Positions 14,201-21,923 of a stretch of 64,000 nt of DNA are shown in pieces. Every line of letters starts with the position of its first letter. Within the stretch, counting starts at the first letter, position 1. The translations under genes were made by a program, and so were the position numbers. Under the pieces are notes generated by a model. That model searched no databases. It worked only from the letters and a program-made list of their open reading frames with translations, and was not told where the DNA came from. The DNA is from Amphiura filiformis (Eukaryota > Echinodermata > Ophiuroidea > Amphilepidida > Amphiuridae), in the NCBI RefSeq assembly GCF_039555335.1, contig NC_092635.1, forward strand, positions 55,557,755 to 55,621,754, in the 5' to 3' direction.

Positions 14201-17200
14201 GTTTGACGATTGATTCGACTTCTATGGACCATTTAGAAAAAAATAGCCACCATGTCCCTCGCGAAAATCCCGGCATTTTTAAGCTAGAGGCCAAAATCCA
14301 AAATGGCCGCCACCATTTTGAAAATTTAAGTTTTGAACCAGAGCACCTATAATCATGCACAAAGACACTTTTTCGGATAAGTCGAGTACAAGGATTCCGA
14401 TTCTGACATTAGTTTGACATTACGGCATCATTTTCACCCAGAAATCCAAGATGGTGGCCGGCACCATCTTGAAAAATTTAGTTTTGAACAAGAGGACCCA
14501 AAACCGTGTACAAAGACACTTTTTTGGATAAGTCGACCACAAGGATTTCAAATTTGACATTACTTTGACATTATGAACTCATATTTACCCAGGTGCTCTG
14601 GTTCAAAACTTAAATTTTCAAAATGGTGGCGTGCCATTTTGGATTTTGGCCTCTAGCGAAAAATGCCGGGATTTTCATGAGGGACATGATGGTGGCTAAT
14701 TTTTTTCTAAATGGTCCATAGAAGTCGAATCAATCGTCAAACCTTACTACATGTAGCCAGAGAGTGGTCACCAAATTGAACTTTTTCACCTAACTATAAA
14801 TAGTCCCACCCCCCAATTTTGAAAAATGTTCACCCAAAAACGGGGTGTGACTATACTCGAGTCAGTACGGTATTACACTTGGCTATCTTAAGGGGGTACT
14901 ACACCCCTGGTCAATTTTATGCCTATTTTTGCATTTTTCTCAAAAATTATAGCACATTGGTGACAAGTAAGATATGTATTATAGGGGCAAGAACTACAAC
15001 TACTGTACTGAAAATTCAGCAACTCAAAGCAAGTAGTTATTGATCAAATATTGGGTTTCCCTCATTTTTGACTGTAACCCCAACTGTTGTCTGTGCTGAA
15101 ATAAAATTTACAGTAAAGTAGTTGTAGTCCTTGCCCCTGTATACATATCTTACTTGTCCCCCAATGCGCTATAATTTTAAAGAAAAATGCAACTAGAGTC
15201 AACAGACGCTGAATACAAGCCGCAATTTGACCCCTATAACTTGACCCCTGGATTACGGATGTGGTCAACTGCTCTTGCACTATGCTTAGGATGTCAAAAG
15301 AAATATTCCTGGTGAATTTCAGCTTAATCGGAACTTAAACATGGATTTTGATTTTTTTAAATTTTTGATTGACCTTTTGACCCCCTTAATGACCTTTGAC
15401 CTCAATGAAAAAAAAACTTATGTACACCGACAAAATGCATTGTTCCAATTTTAACTAAAAAATTCTAACATGTTCAGTTCTTGAGATAAAAATTCTTGAA
15501 GTTATTCAGCTAAAAACAGGAAGTGACCCCTTAATGACCTTTGACCCCCAAAATAAAAATACCATGCATACATCAGGGAACACTAATTCATGTATGTTGG
15601 TTATATTATTCTGGTCTGTTTACATTTTGAAATAAAAATGTTTTGAACATTTTTGATAATTTTAGTTTTTGACGAAGTAACCCCTTAATGACCTTTGACC
15701 CCAAAACTGTAGGCATCCTAAAGACCCTGGCTAATAGCAATGCATGTGTGTTAATGGCGTCTCTCTGCTATGTAATTTGTACAGACAGTGATTTTTGAAT
15801 ATTTTTTACAAATTTTTCAGATTTTGACCGAAATGACCCCTTAATGACCTTTGACCTCAATTCTTTTTAGGAAGTTTTAAGCACTGCCACATGTTGATTC
15901 ATATGCATGAGTCACATGATCATTGCATGTAATTTGTGGAAGGAGTAGCATTTTTTTTTTTTTTTTCATTTTTGACCATAAGGTCAAGGTCAAAGGTCAC
16001 AGTCAGGTCAAAGTCAAATGTAAGGTTTGGCCTAGTCCAGTGGTCATTTGGCTCAAGTATGGTTGAAATCTGTCGAAGCATAAGAGAGCTAGGCGAAACG
16101 TGGCAAGTCACATAAAATGTCACGAGTTGCCAGAAGAAATCAACAGGCGCTGAATACAAGCATAATTTGACCCCTATAACTTGACCCCTGGGTTACGGAT
16201 GGGGTCAACTGCTCTTACATTGTGCTTAGGATGTCATAAGAAATATTCCTGGTGAATTTCAGCTTAATCGGAACTTATACATGGATTTTGATTTTTGAAA
16301 ATTTTGATTGACCTTTTGACCCCCTTAATGACCTTTGACTTCAATGGAAAAAAAACATTACGTACACCGACAAAATGCATTGTTCCATTTTTAATTTAAA
16401 AATTCTACTATGTTTAGTTGTTGAGATAAAAATTCTTAAAATTATTTAGCTAAAAACAGGAAGTGACCCCTTAATGACCTTTGACCCCCACAATAAAAAT
16501 ACCATGCATACATCAGGGAACACTGATTCATGTGTGATGGTTATATTATTCTGGTCTGTTTATCTTTTGTGATAAAATTTTTTTGAACTTTTTTGACAAT
16601 TTTTGTTTTTGACCGGAAGTAACCCCTTAATGACATTTGACCCCAAAACTGTAGACATCCTAAATACCCTGGCTAATAGCAATGCATGTGTGTTAATGGC
16701 GACTCTCTGCTATGTAATTTGTACAGACAGTGATTTTTTGAATATTTTTACAAATTTTTCAGACTTTGACGGAAATGACCCCTTAATGACCTTTGACCTC
16801 AATTCTTTTGATAGGTTTTAAGCACTGCCACATGTTGATTCATATGCATGAGTCACATGATCATTGCATGTAATTTGTGGAAGGAGTAGCATTTTTGTGA
16901 AATCAACATTTTTGACCATAAGGTCAAGGTCAAAGGTCACAGTCAGGTCAAAGTCAAATGTAAGGTTTGGCCTAGTCCAGTGGTCATTTGGCTCAAGTAT
17001 GGTTGAAATCTGTCGAAGCATAAGAGAGCTAGGGCGAAACGTGGCAAGTCACGCAAAATGTCACGAGTTGCCAGAAGAAAGAAGAAACTAGAAACCGCCG
17101 TTTCATAGAACGGGTACACGCCGACTCTTGAACTTTGACCCTATAACTTGACCCCTGGATCACGGATGGGGTCAACTGCTCGTACATTGTGCTTAGGATG

Positions 17201-20200
17201 TCATAAGAAATATTCCTGGTGAATTTTAGCTTAATCGGAACTTATACATGGATTTTAATTTTTTTTAAATTTTTGATTAACCTTTTGACCCCCTTAGTGA
17301 CCTTTGACCTCAAAAAAAAAAAAAAACCTTATGTACACCAACAAAATGCATTGTTCCAATTTTAATTTAAAAATTCTACTATGTTTAGTTGTTGAGATAA
17401 AAATTCTTAAAGTTATTTAGCTAAAAACAGGAAGTGACCCCTTAATGACCTTTGACCCCCAAAATAAAAATACCATGCATACATCAGGTAACACTGATTC
17501 ATGTATAGTGGTTATATTACTCTGGTCTGTTTACATTTTGAGATAAAAATTTTTTGAACATTTTGGTTTTTGACCGGAAGTAACCCCTTAATGACCTTTG
17601 ACCCCAAAACTGTAGGCATCCTAAAGGCCCTGGCTAGTAGCAATGCATGTGTGCTAATGGCGACTCTCTGCTATGTAATTTGTAAAGACAGTGATTTTTT
17701 TGAATATTTTTTAGACTTTTACCGGAAATGACCCCTTAATGACCTTTGACCTCAATTATTTTTGGTAAGTTTTAAGCACTGCCACATGTTGATTCATATG
17801 CATGAGTCACATGATCATTGCATGTAATTTGTGGAAGGAGTAGCATTTTTTGTGAAATCACATTTTTGACCATTATAGCTAGGTCAAAGGTCACAGCAAG
17901 GTCAAAGTCAAATGGAAGGTTTAGCCTAGCCCAGTGGTCTTTTGGGTCAAGTTTGGTTGAAATCTGTCAATCCCTTGCGGAGCTAGATGCAGTTGATTGG
18001 TTGCCAGAAGAAAGAAAGAACTAGATCTGGTTACAGATCTGGACCTAGCCGGTGCCGGAAATGCCAGTCTTAACTTAAAATTTGACCTTTGACCGGCTAT
18101 TATTGACATCTCACACCATTAATGGTGCATCACTGTAGCATGTAGGGGCTTTATCCGTCTTCCATAGGCTGAGATACAGCTACTTTTCCGTAATTTTACA
18201 CATTTTTTTGCAAATTTGACGTTTTGACCTCCTTAATGACCTTTGACCCCAATATAAAAAAAACCTCACACACACCGCAAAAATGTATTGTTACAGTTTA
18301 AATTAAAAAAATCTACTATGCTTAGTTATGGAGATAAAAATTCTTGAAGTTATTTAGTTTAAAACCGGAAATGACGTGTAAATGACCTTTGACCAAAAAA
18401 ATAAAAATACTGTGTACACATCGGGTAACACTAATGCATATATGAAGTTTATGCAACTCTGGTCTGTTTACGTTTTGAGATAAAAAAAAATGAACATATT
18501 TGATGATTTTTGGTTTTTGACCGGAAGCGACCCCTTAATGACCTTTGACCCCAAAACTGTAGACACCCCAAAGACCCTGGTTGGTAGCAATGCATGTGTG
18601 CTAATGACAACACTCTGCTATGTAATTTGTAAAGACAGTGATTTTTTGAATATTTTTAGCTTTCAGACCGGAAATGACCCCCTTAATGACCTTTGACCCA
18701 AATTCTGTGAATAATTTATAGGCACTGGATATAGCCGATGCATATGTGCAAGTGACGTCATTGTAGGATGTAACATGTAGGAGAAGAAGCATTTTGAAGA
18801 TATTTGGTTTTACCGGAAATGACCCCTTAATGACCTTTGACCCCAAATTTGTGAATATCCTATAGACACTGGATATAGCCGATGCATATGTGCAAGTGAC
18901 GTCATTGTAGGATGTAACATGTAGGAGAAGAAGCATTTTGAAATTTGTTGCCAGAAAGAAGAAAGATCCGATAGCATCACAAGACCTAGCCGGTGTCCCG
19001 GCTAGGTAAGAAAGAAACTAGAGCAACTGTGCCCTTTGCAAGGGCACAAGGGAAGTTAGGCGGATGACTGTGATGATCTGATCAAGCAGCAATACTGTGC
19101 TGGATAAGATTAATTTTAATAATAATGATTTTTTTAAATTTTCATTAATGGCCGTTTTAATATAGCCTACCTTGATCGTGGAAAGCTGGCATTTTGAAAA
19201 ATTGACTTTTGACCTTTGCATGACCCCCTTAATGATCTTAAATGAATTTCAAAATATTTAAAACATGTTGAGAATGTCATAAGGATCATTGCATTTAAAT
19301 TTCAGCTCAATTGGAGCATTTAAAAAAACTTGACCTTTGACCCATTTATGACCCCTTAATGACCTTAAATGAATTTTGAAATATTTTCAAAATGTTTAGA
19401 ATGTCATAAGGATCATTGCATTTAAATTTCAGCTCAATTGGAGCATTTTAAATAACTTGACCTTTGACCCCTTTATGACCCTTAATGACCTTAAATGAAT
19501 TTAAAAATATTTTAAAATGTTTAGGATGTCATAAGGATCATTGCATTTAAATTTCAGCTCAATTGAAGCATTTTGAAAAACTTGACCTTTGATCCCTTTA
19601 TGACCCCTTAATGACCTTAAATAAATTTTTTAATATTTTTAACATGTTTAGAATGTCATAAGGATCATTGCATATAAATTTCAGCTCAATTGGAGTATTT
19701 TCGGTTAAGATGACCTTTTTTGACCCCTGTGACCCCTTGGATGACCTCTGACGTTAAACAACCCATAACTTTTGTAGCCAGCTACCCAATACTGCTTGTG
19801 ACTGAGTTTGGTCGAAATCCGATCAAGGATGTGGAAGTAGTAGCAAATTGTGAGAAAGAAGAAAGAAGAAAGAAAGAGGAAATGGCAAGAAAGAAATAAG
19901 TTAGGCTGCCCGCCTAACTTAAGAATTGGAAGAAGACAGAACAAGCCGACGTTCCGTCGTCGGCTTGTAAGAATTGAGAAGAGACAGAACAAGCCGACAT
20001 CCGTCGTCGGCTTGTAAAAATAGGCACAAATTTTGGCAGGGGTGTAGTACCCCCTTAAGGCCCATGAAAGTCAACTCCGAGTTTATCATCAATCAATCAA
20101 TCAATCTTTTATTTTTCATCAATCTCATATTAAAAGCATACAATGTAACAGCAGAGGTAAATTAAATTATTGCACATTAACAAGTATTGATGAAGGCAGG

Positions 20201-21585
20201 TACATCACAAGGCCAAGAGGCCTGAAAACAATGTACCACCTTAATTGTACATTAAATAATCAAAACATTAATTATACACAAAAACATACAAAGAACCCAT
20301 CTTAAGTTATAAAAATACAAATTATTAAAGCAAACAAATAATTAAGCAGTGTTTGTGTCTAATTGAGTAATTGTGTGATAATAAATTATGGTGAATTGCA
20401 TATATAGAGTCGGCAAAAAACAATCATCACTTTTTTTTCCAGGTTTATACACATGTCACTTGTATGACCCACCCTAGGACCCCCGGGGGATGTGCGTCAT
20501 GGTTGGGTCATTTACCAACCAATTAGTGACGCAGGGTACGGTCATTTACTCAATATGTGCGTCACAACATACCCCGAGGGGTGCGTCAGTGTCAGTCACT
20601 TTACCTAGGTGCGTCAATGGTTAGGTGCATCAGTGTCAGTCAAAATACCTAAATGGTGAGTCAAATTTGCGTCATGAGGACAGTCATAATCCTTAACATG
20701 TGCGTCACAATTTTGACGAGTGGCTCAGTCATTGTCGGCAAATGTCCGTCATTGTTTAGACGCACATGTGGGTCATGGTATAATTAAATCCAACGCACCT
20801 TTGTAAAGTGACTCACCACTTCCGGGGGTCATGGGGTGGGTCATACAAGTGACATGTGTATTAGTGAGGTGACTTTTTCATTTTTCATTTACATCAGATT
20901 TCATTATTGACCTAAAATGCATGTTGATTTAAAGCCAAACTCATGCATGTGATTTATAAACATGTTTTTATATGGGTAGGGACTAGAAAAGTTAGAAAAG
21001 AGCCTGGTTTTGCTTCCAAGTTATGAATTTATATGTTTTACAAACAAAATATATGTATCCAAATTTTGCTCAAACTGGTGAAAACACTGATACTTTGAAA
21101 ATAATGAATTATTTCGGCATTTTTGAAAAAGTGACGTGGGTATTTTTGGTTTCCAAAAAGTGACGCGGGCGGGGGACGATAAACTCGGAATCGACTTTCA
21201 CGCGCCAAATGTCAGATTGCATGAATTGTAACCATGGTATTAACGTAAACCTGCAATACCCCTGGCCCTGCAGGGGCAATTTCAGATAGAGTTAAGCCTA
21301 AGGAGTGGGTGAACATGACTTGTGACTGCACTGTTTAATTTCATTTTTAAGGCTTTCCCCCCTTGAATCATGCATGCATGCCACTGCCAGTCAATCAGTC
21401 ATGCATGTACATTTTTGTACGTAAAATAAAATTGAAATCTTGTTCAATATGTACTTTTTTACCTTTAAATATTCATCTGTAGAAAATATATCCGCTTTAT
21501 TTGGTTTAACCCCTTTCAACGGGACCGTCACATGGACCGTACTTTCTGTCTCATCCCAAGAGTAGTCTTTTACTGTGATAGGCAT
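2231..21585 (-). CDS. DNAAF4: DNAAF4 / DYX1C1, dynein axonemal assembly factor 4 (11 exons, complete)
   Basis: Cytoplasmic co-chaperone that, with HSP90-type machinery, preassembles axonemal dynein arms; loss causes primary ciliary dyskinesia in vertebrates. Coding exons, all minus: 21463-21585, 11738-11888, 10729-10862, 8188-8329, about 6914-6943, about 6201-6328, 5312-5412, 4545-4625, 3623-3695, 2736-2841, 2231-2343. GT/AG sites and phases agree throughout, giving about 393 residues (human 420). The start is [10 protein letters not shown] and the stop TGA is at 2231-2233. N-terminal CS/p23-like domain: exons 1-2 (DEYLK joined to [10 protein letters not shown], then [13 protein letters not shown]). 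Charged Lys/Glu-rich coiled coil: exons 3-4. Exon 6 carries the conserved [13 protein letters not shown] block and an acidic run. Exons 7-11 encode three TPR repeats ([63 protein letters not shown]). Introns carry many MITEs. Recognised from family knowledge; only the exon 5/6 junction is uncertain. Confidence 0.93.
2950..3095. repeat. Foldback repeat, family A (TATTCCAGTTGAAATCCATA), partial
   Basis: Starts with the family A terminal word, followed by CACAGGGAGTGTGAATT and TTACCTCAATGGGTGACTCC. The right terminus is missing. Other copies are at 3286, 5024, 8081, 10938, 11556, 53236 and 53717. Confidence 0.65.
3286..3465. repeat. Foldback repeat, family A, full length
   Basis: Both termini are present: GGGCTATTCCAGTTGAATTC on the left and CACTTGGAATAGCCCA inverted on the right, about 180 bp, in DNAAF4 intron 9. 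Confidence 0.75.
4063..4207. repeat. Palindromic MITE, family B
   Basis: Near-perfect palindrome: AATATTTATTGGTCTCG-type arms meet around 4130. A second copy is at 24075-24222. Confidence 0.7.
5024..5296. repeat. Family A foldback repeat (compound), ending just inside DNAAF4 intron 7
   Basis: Two family A copies or one rearranged copy, with CTTCCACAGGGGTAGTGTGG and terminal GGAATAGCCCAATTG. The right end is about 10 bp from the exon 7 donor motif at 5306-5311. Confidence 0.65.
5591..5750. repeat. MITE with 40-bp terminal inverted repeats
   Basis: GATTCAATCATGTTTCACC on the left is mirrored as GGTGAAACATGATTGAAT on the right. A related fragment (TTCATCACCGATTAACAATG) is at about 5982. Confidence 0.75.
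6900..6943 (-). CDS. DNAAF4: DNAAF4 exon 5, short exon with two possible donors
   Basis: Acceptor TTCTTACAG is followed by a short acidic segment reading [10 protein letters not shown] when joined to the last G of exon 4. Exon 6 can only be entered in phase 1 (acceptor AG just before 6334 or 6328). That phase is met if exon 5 ends at 6914 (donor GTGATT) but not if it ends at 6900 (donor GTTAAA). I favour 6914. The region aligns to the weakly conserved linker between coiled coil and FTPRVFPT block, so homology does not decide. Confidence 0.55.
7373..7688. repeat. MITE with about 50-bp terminal inverted repeats
   Basis: AGAGGAGTAAGATAAGACAG and ACCACCAGTCAAAGTC are repeated in inverted orientation at both ends. 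The interior is unusually GC/CpG-rich for this window (GCGCTGCGTGTGCATTGCG). Confidence 0.8.
8081..8128. repeat. Family A fragment
   Basis: CTTCCACAGGGGTAGTGTGA and AAATGGAACAGCCCATT match the right end of the 5024-5296 copy. Confidence 0.6.
8489..8802. repeat. MITE with imperfect terminal inverted repeats
   Basis: CTGGTTTCATACTTTCCTGC on the left corresponds to the reverse of TACATGTATGAAACCAG on the right. Confidence 0.6.
9143..10714. mobile_element. Non-autonomous DNA transposon of about 1.57 kb in DNAAF4 intron 3
   Basis: Terminal inverted repeats of about 35 bp (AAACACAACACAAAAAGAAA and the mirror at 10680-10714) continue more weakly inward. Subterminal repeats of GAGTGCRATTTRTAGCACACC type occur at about 9715, 10507, 10539 and 10586. 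No transposase frame was seen. Its right end lies 12-15 bp from the exon 3 donor (10727-10728). Confidence 0.75.
10938..11000. repeat. Family A fragment
   Basis: Begins GGCTATTCCAGTTAAAATCC and continues into GAGTGTGAATTTCAAATT; truncated. Confidence 0.55.
11197..11437. repeat. MITE with TIR CCAGGGGTCTATTTCACTAA
   Basis: 241 bp with mirror-image termini (TTTAGTGAAATGGACCCCTGG at right). The interior is built from short TTACGAA/TTCGTAA palindromes such as CGTAACTTTACGAAGGG. Confidence 0.85.
11556..11729. repeat. Family A foldback repeat next to DNAAF4 exon 2 donor
   Basis: GCTATTCCAGTTGAAATCC on the left and GGATTTCAACTGGATATAT inverted on the right. The right end is under 10 bp from the donor at 11736-11737. 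Confidence 0.75.
12847..13265. repeat. Nested MITE rich in CGAGAGTC words
   Basis: Ends GACAGGGGTGGAATTTCG and AATTCCATCCCTGC inverted. The interior repeats GAGAGTCCATGGATTCCCG-like and GGACTCTCG words. Confidence 0.55.
13328..13623 (+). repeat. tRNA-derived SINE, copy 1
   Basis: About 296 bp with a perfect Pol III B box GGTTCGAATCC at 13514-13524 and a tRNA-like stretch upstream, followed by a pyrimidine-rich tail. It begins TTAACCCTAACCC and ends with the complementary GGGTTAGGGTTAGG. The second copy follows 29 bp downstream in the same orientation, over 95% alike by eye. Confidence 0.7.
13653..13947 (+). repeat. tRNA-derived SINE, copy 2
   Basis: Direct repeat of copy 1 with B box at 13838-13848 and the same TTAACCCTAACCC / GGGGTTAGGTTA ends. 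Confidence 0.7.
13955..14110. repeat. Dispersed repeat, copy 1
   Basis: Shares TGCTAGGATCATTCATGG, TTGACCTAAAAAAAAAA and TTGTGTTTTTAATATGAAAA with 23608-23740. Confidence 0.6.
14157..14792. repeat. Foldback element with about 200-bp arms
   Basis: GGTGAAAAAGTTCAATTTGG through CCAAAATCCAAAATGGC on the left is mirrored on the right (ATTTTGGATTTTGGCC to AACTTTTTCACC). The spacer holds two further copies of the GATAAGTCGA..CAAGGATT motif. Confidence 0.85.
15193..20014 (-). mobile_element. Tandem array of Helitron-like repeat units rich in AATGACCTTTGACC
   Basis: Consecutive ~0.95-kb units start near 15193, 16139, 17090 and 18017, followed by related shorter units to 20014. Read on the minus strand, each unit opens with TCTTCTTTCTTCTGGC-like sequence and closes with a hairpin followed by CTAG, the arrangement of Helitron ends (5' TC, 3' hairpin plus CTRRT). 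Examples of the hairpin, on plus, just after CTAG: GTGCCCTTTGCAAGGGCAC at about 19029 and AGATCTGGTTACAGATCT at about 18022. No Rep/helicase frame is present, so the units are non-autonomous. A single copy is at about 35010-35940. Confidence 0.6.
19160..19700. repeat. Tandem repeat, about 120-bp period, roughly five units
   Basis: Each unit contains AATGTCATAAGGATCATTGC, AATTTCAGCTCAATTGGAGC and a GACCTTTGACC block. It forms the internal part of the last unit of the larger array. Confidence 0.8.
20070..20280. repeat. Possible 3' end of a LINE- or SINE-type element in minus orientation
   Basis: A (TCAA)n microsatellite abuts unique sequence with CAAGGCCAAGAGGCCTG. This looks like a retroelement tail on the minus strand, but no coding part is present. 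Confidence 0.25.
20448..20860. repeat. MITE made of clustered TGCGTCA words
   Basis: TIRs TACACATGTCACTTGTATGA and mirror (TCATACAAGTGACATGTGTA at right) followed by GACCCACC. Roughly two dozen GTCA/TGAC tetramers, many as TGCGTCA, fill 413 bp. Confidence 0.85.
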
Positions 21586-21887
21586 GATGAAACTCTAAAT
21601 TTGTTGAAGAAATCACAACGATCAGACAGACAATTTCATCACTTTCCTGCTCTGGTCAAAATTGATACACTCCTCACATGACCAATTCTGGCGAATCACA
21701 AAAGTCGTAACAGAGATGAGCCAATCACAGTTCGTGTACTGGATAGATAGGTTCCATTTTGGTTCATGCTCACGTAAGGCACGAAGGAAGCTTACGCTCT
21801 GTATAATTCGGCATAGAAGAACGTCATTGAAATACATGTACGCCAGCTCCAAAGTTTAATATTCCGAAGATCTATCTACAAATAAAT
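21586..21887. promoter_or_regulatory. Divergent promoter between DNAAF4 and STOML2
   Basis: The 302 bp between the two start codons must hold both 5' UTRs and both promoters, unless unseen upstream noncoding exons exist. A CCAAT box (GCCAATCAC) lies at about 21719, and CTCACGTAAG, a possible bHLH or CREB-type site, at about 21769. No TATA box is placed convincingly for either gene. A ciliary gene would be expected to carry an RFX X-box; I did not see an unambiguous one by eye. Confidence 0.6.
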
Positions 21888-21923
21888 ATGTTGGCCTCTC
21901 TGAGGAACTTGCGAACCGCTGAG
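21888..21923 (+). CDS. STOML2: STOML2 exon 1 (start of mitochondrial presequence)
   Basis: Twelve codons, [12 protein letters not shown], then a strong donor GTATGT. It joins in phase 0 to exon 2 (RILSRSPAS), extending an Arg-rich presequence whose first residues resemble mammalian SLP-2 (ML start). It sits head to head with DNAAF4. The assignment rests on phase, composition and donor quality, because presequences are poorly conserved. An alternative first exon nearer exon 2 cannot be excluded. Confidence 0.6.

Larger units (their letters stand above)
12814..14876. mobile_element. Composite 2.06-kb inverted-repeat element carrying nested repeats
   Basis: ATTACCGTACTGATGCGAG and TATAGTCCCACC at the left are mirrored at 14838-14876 as ACTATACTCGAGTCAGTACG. 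Inside are a MITE (12847-13265), two SINE copies (13328-13947) and a foldback element (14157-14792). Confidence 0.6.
14892..20054. mobile_element. TTAA-flanked palindromic MITE (family C), split by a 4.8-kb insertion
   Basis: Left end GGGGGTACTACACCCCTGG follows TTAA (14888-14891); right end CAGGGGTGTAGTACCCCC precedes TTAA (20055-20058). The uninterrupted copy at 25284-25629 shows the intact structure. Here it is cut at about 15192 and resumes at about 20015. Confidence 0.8.

Noticed and set aside
15920..18936. Several 60-110 residue frames in the GACCTTTGACC array
   Set aside because: The same repeat unit translated repeatedly; no homology and frames shift between units.
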